A DNA stretch of 64,000 bases, taken from positions 73,267 to 137,266 of the forward strand of contig CAJUNE010000001.1 in assembly GCA_910587745.1 (NCBI GenBank), read 5' to 3'. The DNA is from an uncultured Bacilli bacterium. GTDB lineage: Bacteria; Bacillota_I; Bacilli_A; RF39; UBA660. A program made the position numbers and the translations under genes. Below, piece after piece: positions 37,352 through 45,540 of this stretch; the first letter of the stretch is position 1, and each line of letters begins with the position of its first letter. The notes under the pieces were generated by a model that was not told where the DNA came from, did not search any database, and saw nothing but the letters and a program-made list of their open reading frames with translations.

Positions 37352-38355
37352 GAAGTTTAGTAACTTATGATAAAAGCACGAAAAGTCTTTCATGCGAAAA
37401 TCAAAGTAATATTCCAAATTTTTGTAAAGAATGTATCAAAGACAAAAATAAAAAGTGCCAAGATTTTTATAAAAAGATGCTAAATAAAGAAGAAGAAGGA
37501 TTATATTATTGCCCTTATAAATTTGGGGTTTATTTAAAAAGAAATAATTTGTATTCCTGTTTGATTATTAAAAATAATAGTTTTGTCAAACTGAAAGAGT
37601 CTATAGAAAAATATAAACAAAAAATTAGTGATTTTCACTGTTATACTGAAAAAGAAATAATCGATATTATTAATGATTTTGAAAATTTAATTATGGATAA
37701 CTTAACTTTAAGAGATTGTATGCATGACTTAAGAAATATAGGAAGCTTTTTTAATGCCATGATTGAAAGGGTTAAACAAAAATATAATGATTTATACGAA
37801 TCAGATGATGATATAAAAGCGTTGACTTCATTATATGAATTAGTTAATTATAGGATTAATATTTTAAATGGAATTAACCATGCAAATAATAGAAGATTTA
37901 AGCAAAAAATACATCCTTTAATAAAAAAATTAACAATATTATTGTCCTATCAAGCGAATAAAAAAGATTTAAAATTTAAAATTGAAGAAGTTCAAAATAA
38001 TTATATAACTATTTCTGATAATATTTATTTGGCTATGTTCATATTATTGGAAAATGCAGTGAAGCATTCATTTTCTGGTAATGATATAAATATTGGTTTT
38101 GAAGAAGATAGTGATAACTTAATAGTAACCATAGAAAATATAGGGGCAAAAATAGAGAAAGATGAAAAAGATAAGTTATGTATTAGAGGTTATAGAGGCA
38201 AAAATACTAGTACAAAAGGTACAGGAGTTGGTTTATCTTTAGCAAAGGAAATTTTTGATAAGCATAATTGTGAAATGAATATAAAAATAGTAGATATTAA
38301 TCATTATCAATCCTTGTTTATAGTATCGATTAAGTTTTTAATTTCTAATGAATAA
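37348..38355 (+). CDS. Cysteine-rich histidine-kinase-like protein
   Basis: A 335-residue protein with a C-terminal GHKL ATPase domain: N-box FILLENAVKHS (Asn236) and G2 box GTGVGLSLAK (291-300). The G1 box reads ENIGAKI rather than DxGxG. A candidate H-box lies in CMHDLRNIG (His126), though it differs from classical HisKA. The N-terminal 75 residues contain Cys16, Cys26, Cys29, Cys37 and Cys55, which could bind an Fe-S cluster or zinc. No membrane helix is seen, so it is cytoplasmic. It overlaps the receiver gene (ATGA). Together they look like a two-component sensor carried by the island; the signal is unknown. Confidence 0.78.
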   Translation: MRSLVTYDKSTKSLSCENQSNIPNFCKECIKDKNKKCQDFYKKMLNKEEEGLYYCPYKFGVYLKRNNLYSCLIIKNNSFVKLKESIEKYKQKISDFHCYTEKEIIDIINDFENLIMDNLTLRDCMHDLRNIGSFFNAMIERVKQKYNDLYESDDDIKALTSLYELVNYRINILNGINHANNRRFKQKIHPLIKKLTILLSYQANKKDLKFKIEEVQNNYITISDNIYLAMFILLENAVKHSFSGNDINIGFEEDSDNLIVTIENIGAKIEKDEKDKLCIRGYRGKNTSTKGTGVGLSLAKEIFDKHNCEMNIKIVDINHYQSLFIVSIKFLISNE

Positions 38356-38388
38356 AACTATATCAAAGTTATATAAAGTGCTTTTAAT

Positions 38389-39904
38389 TTATATAGACAT
38401 TCTTTTACCAAAAGTAATGTCTTTTTCAATTTCAAAATTATTACCAAATTCAATAGTTAATTTATTTACTATTTCGTCTTCTTTAATATTTATATAATTA
38501 TATTTTTCTATTCTAACAAGAGCAGGGTAATTATCTAAAAGATAGTTTTTACTTTTTTCTAATACTTCAGATATATTAAAGAAATCTACCTCACAATTAT
38601 TAAGCTCACTTAAAGTTATTTGTAAGTCTTCAATTTTAGATATTTTAGTATTACCAAGTATAATTGTAGCAATATGTGAAATTGGTATTAATAAAGAATC
38701 ATTACCATTTTTATATAAATCATCTTTAGAAAACTTTTTAAATATATTAGTAGCATTATTTTTTATTCTAACCTCACTTGAATGAACATATTTATAAGTT
38801 GTATTAATATTAGAATGACCAGCTAATTCCTGTACATCTCTAGGAGATAAATTTTCATTATAATTCATTTGATTAGTTAAGTAATAGTGTCTTAAACCAT
38901 GAAAAGTTAAAGGAATATCATTTTTAATAGCAAAAGCTTTCCAAGTTTCCGATAATCTATGAGGTCTATAAAAGTGTCCATCTTTATTTAAAAATACATT
39001 AGGTATTTCTTTATAAGTACCATTTGTTTTATATTTTAAGTATTCTATAAAAGAATTACGATAAATATAATATTCTTTTAAAACTTCAAAGAATTCAGAA
39101 GGTAAGGGGATTTTTTCTATTACTAGTCTGTGATTTGGTTTTATCCTCTACGAATTCTTTTTTATCACTATCAAAAACAACAGCTCTATTAATAAATACA
39201 TACCCCTCAGTTTCATTAAAATCTTCTATATGAATTCCACAAACTTCTTCCTCTCTAATACCTGTAAATAGAGTTAATAAAAACTGACAACGTTCTCTTA
39301 TTTTACAAGTATATATTTTAGTTTTAATAGTATCTAATTCTTCATATTCAGGGACTATAATTTGTTTTTCTTTAAATGTTGGTTCTTCTACACCAACCAT
39401 AGGATTTTTATCAATAAAGTTCCAGTTATAAGCTTTATTAAAAAGAATTCTTAACATTGTAAACTCATGATGTAAGGTATGCTCACTAATTTTATCTTTA
39501 GTTTTTGCACCATTAGAATATTTTACTCTATTTTTTTCTTTAGCTAAAATCATTTCGATTTGATATGAATTTATTTCTGTTATATCTTGATTTTTAAAAA
39601 GTATTTTTAAAAGGTTAATTTTAGATATATAACCATTTATAGTGTTTTTACTAGGACGCTTAGGTTTATTTTTAAACCAGTCTAAGTAGTAGTCACAAAA
39701 ATCAGAAAAACCAATATGCTTTGTTTTATTAGGTGTTAATAAATTAAGCTTAGCTTTGGCAAGAAATTGTTCTTTACCTTCAATAGCATCTTCTAAATTA
39801 TCGTAGTATTCATCAAAATCAAAAGGTATTTTATTACTTTTTCTATATCTTACTCTAAATCTTCCATTAACTTGGTAAATATGATCAGGCAATTTTTTTA
39901 CCAT
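38389..39904 (-). pseudogene. Tyrosine integrase with one frameshift
   Basis: A phage-type tyrosine recombinase of about 500 codons on the minus strand. The N-terminal AP2-like arm-binding and core-binding parts and FTGIREEE (first catalytic Arg) are in 39095-39904. The rest (HGLRHYY, LAGHSNINTTYKYVH with HxxR, His and nucleophile Tyr) is in another frame down to 38389. Removing one A from the A6 run at 39111-39116 joins them as NRKIPLPSEFFEVL. So a single indel breaks an otherwise complete integrase. It could be a recent mutation, slippage or a sequencing error. The excisionase-like gene overlaps its start by 7 bp. Confidence 0.85.
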
Positions 39905-40209
39905 TTTATATTTTTATAATAATAAAAAGAGTCACTTTTCTTTTTAAGCCACTCATCTATATCAGTTTTTAAAAATAATCGTTCTTTACCATTTTCAATA
40001 TATGGTAATTTATCTTCTTTAATATATTTACTAAGTTTATATTTAGAAAAAACATTTGGATATAAAGCATATAAATCTTTCGCAGAATAATAAGTTTCAA
40101 TATTATTCTCTATTTTCATTTTACTATTATAATTATTTATTAATGTTATAACATCTACAAAACTAGTTTTCTTTAAAAATTCATATATTTCTCTTTCTTC
40201 TATTATCAT
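39898..40209 (-). CDS. Excisionase-like helix-turn-helix protein
   Basis: A 103-residue MerR/Xis-type winged-helix protein: YYSAKDLYALYPNVFSKYKLSKYIKEDKLPYIENGKERLFLKTDIDEWLKKK matches the excisionase-family domain (helix, turn, wing, then DI-x-EWL). It sits directly before the integrase with overlapping genes, as in many integrative elements. It would set the excision direction by binding near att sites. Start follows aggaatgat on the minus strand. Confidence 0.75.
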   Translation of the reverse strand: MIIEEREIYEFLKKTSFVDVITLINNYNSKMKIENNIETYYSAKDLYALYPNVFSKYKLSKYIKEDKLPYIENGKERLFLKTDIDEWLKKKSDSFYYYKNIKW

Positions 40210-40328
40210 TCCTCCTTTTATAATTTTAGAAATAGAGTAAATATTCTAATAAAAAATAAGCCAGGTATTAAACTTAGCTTATTTTACCATATTATACTAC
40301 ATATCAGTATATTTACAATACACCAAAC

Positions 40329-40379
40329 AGTACAAATTTAGTACACCTAATAGTACAAAAAAGTACACTAAATAGTACA
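40329..40379. repeat. Five agtaca repeats at helical spacing
   Basis: agtaca starts at 40329, 40340, 40352, 40362 and 40374 (11, 12, 10, 12 bp apart), one face of the helix. They lie between the excisionase-like gene and the 40368 gene, and reach into that gene's 3' end. Likely operator or excisionase sites. Confidence 0.65.
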
Positions 40380-40721
40380 ACTATAAATAGTTATACATTG
40401 AAATTTCATATCTTGAATGTCATTATCTTTATAATTATTGCCACATAACTCTTTAAAATATTCTTCTAGTCTTTTATTAATTAAAGTGTCAATTTTGTCA
40501 TTATTATTAATTTCTATAAGTTTAGTTAAAATAAAATCAACAAGTTTATTATATTCAATATCAGTTATATTTATAATTTCTCTATTTTCTATTTTACTTC
40601 TTGTTCCGTACTCTGAAATATTAAGATGATTATTTTCATTTCTAATAAGAATATTAGGTTTGTTATTACATATTATAATTATTTCTTCGTTATTTTCAAT
40701 TTTTAAATACTTTCTTTTCAT
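40368..40721 (-). CDS. Unknown small element protein
   Basis: A 117-residue protein not recognised. It starts MKRKYLKIENNEEI, is rich in Asn, Ile and Lys, and has no membrane segment. It is transcribed toward the excisionase-like gene; the repeats at 40329-40379 overlap its end. The ribosome site gaaaggaag precedes its ATG on the minus strand. The upstream region to the divergent XRE gene is about 135 bp and may hold the shared control region. Confidence 0.5.
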   Translation of the reverse strand: MKRKYLKIENNEEIIIICNNKPNILIRNENNHLNISEYGTRSKIENREIINITDIEYNKLVDFILTKLIEINNNDKIDTLINKRLEEYFKELCGNNYKDNDIQDMKFQCITIYSCTI

Positions 40722-40856
40722 TAATTAACTTCCTTTCTACTATATATATAATAAATCAATTTTTAAAAATTTAAAAGCTATTTCCTTATACACTTATGCA
40801 AAAGACATTTCTTTTACAGTTGTATAAAATAAATATAAAGAAAAGGAATGGTTTAA

Positions 40857-41132
40857 ATGAAAAGTAGTAAAGAAATATTATCAATGAACTTAAAATATTA
40901 TAGAAACAAATATAATTTATCACAAGAAAAATTTGCTGAAGTAGTTGATAGTAATTTAGTTTATATTAATCAATTAGAAAATTGTAGAAGAAAACCAACA
41001 ATAGATTTATTAGATAAGTTTGCAAATAATTTAAATAAGTATGATAAAAAATTAAATATGACTTCTGCTAAATTAATAACATATGATGAATCACATAAAA
41101 CAAATTTTACAAGAATAGATGGTAAAAATTAA
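40857..41132 (+). CDS. XRE-family repressor-like regulator
   Basis: A 91-residue Cro/CI-type helix-turn-helix protein: SMNLKYYRNKYNLSQEKFAEVVDSNLVYINQLENCRRKPTIDLLDKFANNL is a complete HTH-3 domain. Starts after aaaaggaatgg. It is divergent from the excisionase/integrase genes, typical for the lysogeny-type repressor of an element. No protease-sensing domain follows. A similar protein, with the same ...NLKYYR... helix, lies at 59914. Confidence 0.87.
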   Translation: MKSSKEILSMNLKYYRNKYNLSQEKFAEVVDSNLVYINQLENCRRKPTIDLLDKFANNLNKYDKKLNMTSAKLITYDESHKTNFTRIDGKN

Positions 41133-41498
41133 TAGCGAATTATTAAAATAGTTTTGCTATTTTTTATTTCAAATATAAAAAAATTATATATCAAAAAATG
41201 AAAATTAGTGTACCAGAACTCGACAGATTTTAAAGCAGGATAAGTGTGTATGACAAATAACTTACCAGTGGTAAGTTTAGCCCTAATTAAAAGGGAATAT
41301 TAAATTTTCCTATGTCAGACATTTTATTTTTTGTCCGACTTCTGTTAGACATAGAATATATCTAAATTAGTTTAAATAGGTTAAAAGTCTGACAAATGTT
41401 ATAACAAATTGTTAAATTTTAGCGATTAAAAAGTATTAAAATGTACCTAAAATTTTTAATTTTTAAGATTTCTTGGTACATTAAATATAAAAAAATAT
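41133..41498. other. Non-coding control region of the element
   Basis: No ORF. It holds a 9-bp dyad (acttacc...ggtaagt near 41262-41279), a ccct/aggg hairpin, and four TGTCNGACA-type near-palindromes at 41313, 41332, 41343 and 41386. Such arrays mark operators or origin-like sites. Confidence 0.5.
41313..41394. repeat. Four TGTYNGACA near-palindromes
   Basis: tgtcagaca (41313), tgtccgact (41332), tgttagaca (41343) and agtctgaca (41386). They are dyads of a 4-bp arm (TGTC/GACA) with one central base. Candidate binding sites of the XRE regulator. Confidence 0.55.
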
Positions 41499-42038
41499 TT
41501 AATCAATTCTTTTAATTAATTCTTGTAAGGCTTGAGAAATAACTTTTAAATCATTATTATTTATGCTTTGTTTAACATATGGTATGTTATAATCTTGTGT
41601 TAAATTAATAGTAAAAGAATCAGAATATTCCTTTTTATCACTAGTATATTTAATTGAAAAATTTAATGTATTAATACCTGTGTTTTTAGATTTTATTGGT
41701 ATTTTATAACTTTGATTAGGAGCAATATAACTATTATTTAAACCATTTAAAGCAACATTTAATTTTGAATATTCTTTACTTAATAAGTCAATCTCATCTT
41801 GATTATATGATATTGAAGTTATATGAGCAGTAGTATTACCACTATTTTTAATTACCAAATATTCTATTGGACTAGTCACACTTATTGTATCTTTATACAT
41901 AAGTAGAAAAGCTCTTTTAGCACTTTCAATAATTCTTTTATTTTGAATAATTGTTATTATTATGGCAATAGTGGATATGATTGCAAGAATTCCTGTGCCA
42001 ATCGCTAACCAAAATTGTATCCAATCTGTAGTAGTCAA
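41499..42038 (-). CDS. Membrane-anchored unknown protein
   Basis: A 179-residue protein with one N-terminal helix (residues 8-31, IQFWLAIGTGILAIISTIAII) followed by about 145 extracellular residues that look like an all-beta domain: LVIKNSGNTTAHITSISYN, then IPIKSKNTGINTLNFSIKYTSD. The second half resembles a two-strand immunoglobulin-like fold. Family unknown. Starts after aaggaggta on the minus strand. Minus-strand member of the element's right-hand cargo; divergent from the lipoprotein. Confidence 0.55.
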   Translation of the reverse strand: MTTTDWIQFWLAIGTGILAIISTIAIIITIIQNKRIIESAKRAFLLMYKDTISVTSPIEYLVIKNSGNTTAHITSISYNQDEIDLLSKEYSKLNVALNGLNNSYIAPNQSYKIPIKSKNTGINTLNFSIKYTSDKKEYSDSFTINLTQDYNIPYVKQSINNNDLKVISQALQELIKRID

Positions 42039-42168
42039 ATTATACCTCCTTTCACAAATATTATAATTTAAAATATAAGCTGTTACAATGATAAAAGTAA
42101 TATAATTTAGTTTACAATGATTAGAAACAATGATATAGTATCTATATATCTAAAAGGAATGTTGATTT

Positions 42169-42672
42169 ATGAAAAAAAGTATATTAATATTTGTGTCATG
42201 CATATTACTAAGTGGATGTACTAATGATAAAGTTGAAGATAAATATGCGAATTTTCAGCATTATAGTTCTTCAGATTTTGAGAAAACTTTATATAATAAT
42301 GGATATGTAATTGGTGTTCTACCTCCTAATAGTATGGCATTTGAAGAGCTTTTATTGTACCAAGTAGGACAAGATGACTTTATATTTTTAACAGAAATAA
42401 GTGGGTTTCAAGAAGAGCCAAACTTGGATAAAACGGCAACATATTTTTATAAAGATAAATTATTTGTTTTGAGATATGTGCCTAGTGTAATAATAGAATT
42501 CTCACTAGATGGAGAAAAAACTAAAAATGGTAAAACAATATATTTTAAATACAAAGATAAGACAATAAATGTATCTTCAATAAAAAAAGTAGAAAATAAC
42601 TATATATACCTTGAAAGCAATGAAAAATTTAAATGTACACTAGATACACACATTTGTGAATTAGATAACTAA
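42169..42672 (+). CDS. Putative lipoprotein
   Basis: A 167-residue lipoprotein: MKKSILIFVSCILLSGC has a basic start, hydrophobic core and lipobox LLSGC (Cys17). The mature part has no known domain. The ribosome site aaaggaatg is present. It ends about 27 bp before the right end repeat of the element. Surface exposure suggests host interaction or exclusion, but this is inference. Confidence 0.72.
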   Translation: MKKSILIFVSCILLSGCTNDKVEDKYANFQHYSSSDFEKTLYNNGYVIGVLPPNSMAFEELLLYQVGQDDFIFLTEISGFQEEPNLDKTATYFYKDKLFVLRYVPSVIIEFSLDGEKTKNGKTIYFKYKDKTINVSSIKKVENNYIYLESNEKFKCTLDTHICELDN

Positions 42673-42698
42673 ATTACTACATTAGAATAAAATTATTT

Positions 42699-42745
42699 GG
42701 GACAAAAAATCCTTATGTCTATTTGGGACAATTTTAGGACAATTT
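42699..42745. repeat. Element-end repeat, right copy
   Basis: gggacaaaaaatccttatgt and two further GGACAA motifs, in the same orientation as 36393-36441. It lies about 150 bp inside attR. Confidence 0.65.
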
Positions 42746-42892
42746 TTACTAGATTTATTTAATTTTATTTGAACTTATATAAAATCTAAATAGATATAAA
42801 TAAGAAAACAATATCAATATTTACAAGGGAATAAGGCTAAATAAGTTAAATAATCAACTACATTTAAACTTATTTAAAATACCAGTTTCAAA

Positions 42893-42938
42893 ACTGAAAA
42901 TCCTTGTGTCGCTGGTTCAATTCCCGCTGGAGCCACCA
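42893..42938 (+). repeat. attR of the tRNA-Phe element
   Basis: Displaced 3' end of tRNA-Phe (actgaaaatccttgtgtc... to ccacca), 44 of 46 bases equal to attL. Not a functional tRNA, as the 5' part is absent. Confidence 0.9.
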
Positions 42939-42949
42939 AATTGATATCA

Positions 42950-42980
42950 AGCTCGAAACATAAAAGTTCGAGTTTTAAAA
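42950..42980 (+). terminator. Terminator after attR
   Basis: ctcgaac-like arm (gctcgaaac) and gttcgag form a hairpin followed by ttttaaaa. Confidence 0.6.
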
Positions 42981-43100
42981 TACATAAAATTTTGTAAATG
43001 ATTGAAAAAGAATTGTTTAAAGAATATGATGTTATTTTTATTATTACTTTCATATGTCTACGAACGAAGTTAAAAAAACTTTAAATAAAAGAGGTGCTAC

Positions 43101-43574
43101 ATGTCTAAAATTAGTAATGTACTTTCAATGCTAGAATATTTAAGTACAGGAAAAAAATATAGTCTAGCAGAATTATCTGAAAAATTAGAAGTAACTCCAC
43201 GAATGATTAGAGTATATAAAGATGAAATAGAAAAAGCTGGAATTTATATTGATACTATTAAAGGTCCGTATGGGGGTTATGTCTTAAATCAAAATATAAA
43301 TGTTCCCAAAAGATTTATAACTCCAGAGACTATAAATATTAAAAATAAAGATTTATTTAATTTAATTAATAGAGCCTTAAAAGAAAAAAGAAAATGCTTT
43401 ATAGAGTATTATTCTAAAGATGAAAAAAATATATCAGAAAGAACAGTTCATCCTTATGATTTAATTCTACTCGGGTTGGAATGGGGCGTAGCTGCCTATT
43501 GTGAATCAAAGGAAGAAATAAGACATTTTTATATAAATAGAATCAAATCAATAAAGGTTTTAGAAAAATTTTAA
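43101..43574 (+). CDS. WYL-type transcription regulator (short)
   Basis: A 157-residue regulator: an N-terminal winged helix (SNVLSMLEYLSTGKKYSLAELSEKLEVTPRMIRVYKDEIEKAGIYI), then a short WYL-like ligand domain (KRKCFIEYYSKDEKN...ERTVHPYDLILLGLEWGVAAYC). YafY-family proteins are about 300 residues; this one lacks the C-terminal extension. WYL domains sense nucleotides or DNA ends and are frequent in defence loci. Starts after aagaggtg. Between attR and a possible older insertion end. Confidence 0.83.
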   Translation: MSKISNVLSMLEYLSTGKKYSLAELSEKLEVTPRMIRVYKDEIEKAGIYIDTIKGPYGGYVLNQNINVPKRFITPETINIKNKDLFNLINRALKEKRKCFIEYYSKDEKNISERTVHPYDLILLGLEWGVAAYCESKEEIRHFYINRIKSIKVLEKF

Positions 43575-43635
43575 AACTGACATATATATTTCCTCTTCTT
43601 TTGTTAAAATGTAATTAGCAAAGGAGAGATGAAGC

Positions 43636-44253
43636 ATGGAAATATTAATATTCGTAACAGGAAATATAAATAAAGGATTTGAAATTGAAGAAAGATTTAA
43701 TAGAGAACAAATACCTATTGAAATTACAGCAATGAATTTTCAAGAACTAGAAGTGAATGATATAGAAGCTGTTTCAAAGAGTAAAGTAATGCAAGCCTAT
43801 CAAATTTTAGGAAAGCCTTGTTTTGTAATTGATTCAGGATTTAACATTCATAATTACCCTAATAATCCTGGATACCCAGGTGCTTTTGTAAGGAGAAGTG
43901 GAATATCTGAGGATATAGATGGATTATTAAATACTTTAAAAGATGTCGAAGATAGAAGTTGTCAATTCTTAGACTGCTTAACTTTCTATGATGGAACAGA
44001 ATTTTATTGTTTCTATGGAAAGGATGAAGGAATCATAACCTATGAACAAAGAGGAAAAGAAAATAAAGCAATGCGTTCAGCCTTGTGGTATGTATTTCAA
44101 CCAAAAGATTCTGTTAAAACATTGGCAGAGATGACTGATGAAGAAAGAATAAATCGGCGTGATGGACATATTTCAGCCAAAGAACAATTTATAGAGTGGT
44201 ATAAAAAGAATTATTTAGGTATAAAACGATTGGTAAAAGATATAAATATATGA
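43636..44253 (+). CDS. Divergent HAM1/RdgB-like NTP pyrophosphatase
   Basis: A 205-residue protein of the inosine/xanthosine triphosphatase (HAM1) family. It has the N-terminal VTGNINKGFEIEE, a metal-binding acid in CFVIDSGFNIHNYPNNPGYPGAF (where EDTGL is usual), KDEGIITY and QPKDSVKTLAEM. The EDTGL to IDSGF change may alter specificity. It is separated from the WYL gene by a 60-bp gap and starts after aaaggag; the pair may be a unit acting on modified or abnormal nucleotides. Confidence 0.8.
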   Translation: MEILIFVTGNINKGFEIEERFNREQIPIEITAMNFQELEVNDIEAVSKSKVMQAYQILGKPCFVIDSGFNIHNYPNNPGYPGAFVRRSGISEDIDGLLNTLKDVEDRSCQFLDCLTFYDGTEFYCFYGKDEGIITYEQRGKENKAMRSALWYVFQPKDSVKTLAEMTDEERINRRDGHISAKEQFIEWYKKNYLGIKRLVKDINI

Positions 44254-44534
44254 TGTACTATAGTCAGTTAATAAATTACTACTGACTGTTTATTTTTCTT
44301 TCGAAGTTGCTGTACTTCTCTCTCTCGGGCACCATTTAAAAACTCTCGAACCTAGATAAACACTGGTTTTGTTTTGTTTTTGCTTGTTTTTTGAATTTTA
44401 ATATTTCGCTCATAAGCATTTATAATCTTTGCTCCATAGCCTACAAAAAGCCTAGTATTTACTAAGCTTTTTTTCATATCGTAATTTAAAGCAAAAGATT
44501 AAAAAGTTAAGTATAAGATAATATTGGAGCAAAT
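44254..44534. other. Gene-free spacer with duplicated terminator-like block
   Basis: Contains cgggcacca at 44328-44336, a tRNA-end-like scrap, and gctccatagcc (44430) next to a block (44445-44480) that resembles the tRNA-Phe downstream terminator at 36350-36385. No gene seen. May be the scar of an older insertion. Confidence 0.4.
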
Positions 44535-45125
44535 TTAAATTAAGCCAAAATAGTTCTTAATATCTTTAGACATTATTCCATCTCTAACTATAATAACTTT
44601 ATTATCAATTACTTTAATAATTGTTGATGGGTTATCTTCTAAGAACCCACTATCATAAATATAATTTACATTATTTTTAATATTATCTTCTAATAAATCA
44701 ATTGAAGTAATCGTTTTTTTGTGAGCGATATTAGCACTAGTAGCAATTATTGGTTTATCAAGTTTATTTATTAAATCTAATAATCTTTCATCATTAGGCA
44801 TTCTTATTGCTATTTCATTTTTATTAGCAGTCAATATATCACTTAAATTTTTTTTATTTTGAAAAATTATTGTTAAAGGTCCAGGCCAAAATTTATTTAT
44901 TATTTCAAGTTCCAAAGGAGAAATGTTTTTTACATATTTTTTAAGCATATCAAAGTTAGATATTAAAATCAAAAGGGGCTTAGTATTTTCTCTTTGTTTT
45001 ATTAGAAAAACTTTTTTTATTACTTTCTCATTTGTGGCATCTCCAACCAAACCATAAACAGTATCTGTTGGAATAATTGCAGTTCCACCATTATTTAAAA
45101 TATTTACTAAAGAATTAATATCCAT
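44535..45125 (-). CDS. L-threonylcarbamoyladenylate synthase
   Basis: A Sua5/TsaC/YwlC-type enzyme making threonylcarbamoyl-AMP for t6A37 of ANN-decoding tRNAs. The 196-residue form has GGTAIIPTDTVYGLVGDATN, the KxR region (LIKQRENTKPLLILI), FWPGPLTIIF and IAIRMPNDE, all typical, and lacks the Sua5 C-terminal domain. Minus strand; convergent with the WYL/HAM1 side. Start follows ggtgaaaaa on the minus strand. Confidence 0.93.
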   Translation of the reverse strand: MDINSLVNILNNGGTAIIPTDTVYGLVGDATNEKVIKKVFLIKQRENTKPLLILISNFDMLKKYVKNISPLELEIINKFWPGPLTIIFQNKKNLSDILTANKNEIAIRMPNDERLLDLINKLDKPIIATSANIAHKKTITSIDLLEDNIKNNVNYIYDSGFLEDNPSTIIKVIDNKVIIVRDGIMSKDIKNYFGLI

Positions 45126-45203
45126 ATTTTTTCACCAATATTATTATAACATATTTTAAAAATGATTGTAATTTGATATACTAATAAAAGGAGAGTAGAG
45201 TTT

Positions 45204-45482
45204 ATGAAAGAATTTATATTAAAAGAACAAGAAGAAATTTTAGCTAAGTTTAATGATGTTTCTGTAAGGGCAAATGAAAATAATTTTAAATTAAGTATTG
45301 TATTAACTAATGAAAGAATAGTATTACTAAAAGAACTAGAAGTAGTATTAGAAATTCCTTTTTTTGAAATAAAAGAATTAAAATATCTAAATGGTACAAA
45401 TAAAATAACATTTAAAGATAATAATAATGAAATAGATATTACTTGTGATGATTTTAAAAGTTTTCGAATTAAACTAGATTAA
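45204..45482 (+). CDS. Small PH-like domain protein
   Basis: A 92-residue protein with alternating strands (IVLTNERIVLLKELEVVLEIPFFEIKELKYL, KITFKDNNNEIDITC) resembling bacterial PH/GRAM-like YxeH/YcxB domains that may bind lipids or partner proteins. No cysteine pattern or membrane segment. Starts after aaaggagag. Function unknown. Confidence 0.6.
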   Translation: MKEFILKEQEEILAKFNDVSVRANENNFKLSIVLTNERIVLLKELEVVLEIPFFEIKELKYLNGTNKITFKDNNNEIDITCDDFKSFRIKLD

Positions 45483-45540
45483 AAAATATTTAACATAAAA
45501 AATGTCAATAAACGTACACTTTATTAGAGGTGTATGTTTT

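Larger units (their letters stand above)
36338..42938. mobile_element. 6.6-kb integrative element in tRNA-Phe
   Basis: Bounded by direct repeats of the tRNA-Phe 3' end. Contents: a receiver/histidine-kinase pair, a frameshifted tyrosine integrase, an excisionase-like protein, a small unknown protein, an XRE regulator, a membrane protein and a lipoprotein. No replication, relaxase, capsid or conjugation gene is visible, so it is probably a minimal genomic island or satellite that needs help to move. Related sequence blocks occur near both ends (36393-36441 and 42699-42745). Cargo between attL and integrase and next to attR fits a small accessory or defence island. Confidence 0.88.

Noticed and set aside
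40438..40629. Plus-strand ORF in the element
   Set aside because: It is the antisense shadow of the minus-strand gene at 40368-40721 and has no ribosome site.
42893..42938. A second tRNA-Phe gene
   Set aside because: Only the 3' 46 bases are present; the D-arm and 5' acceptor are missing. It is the att repeat of the element.
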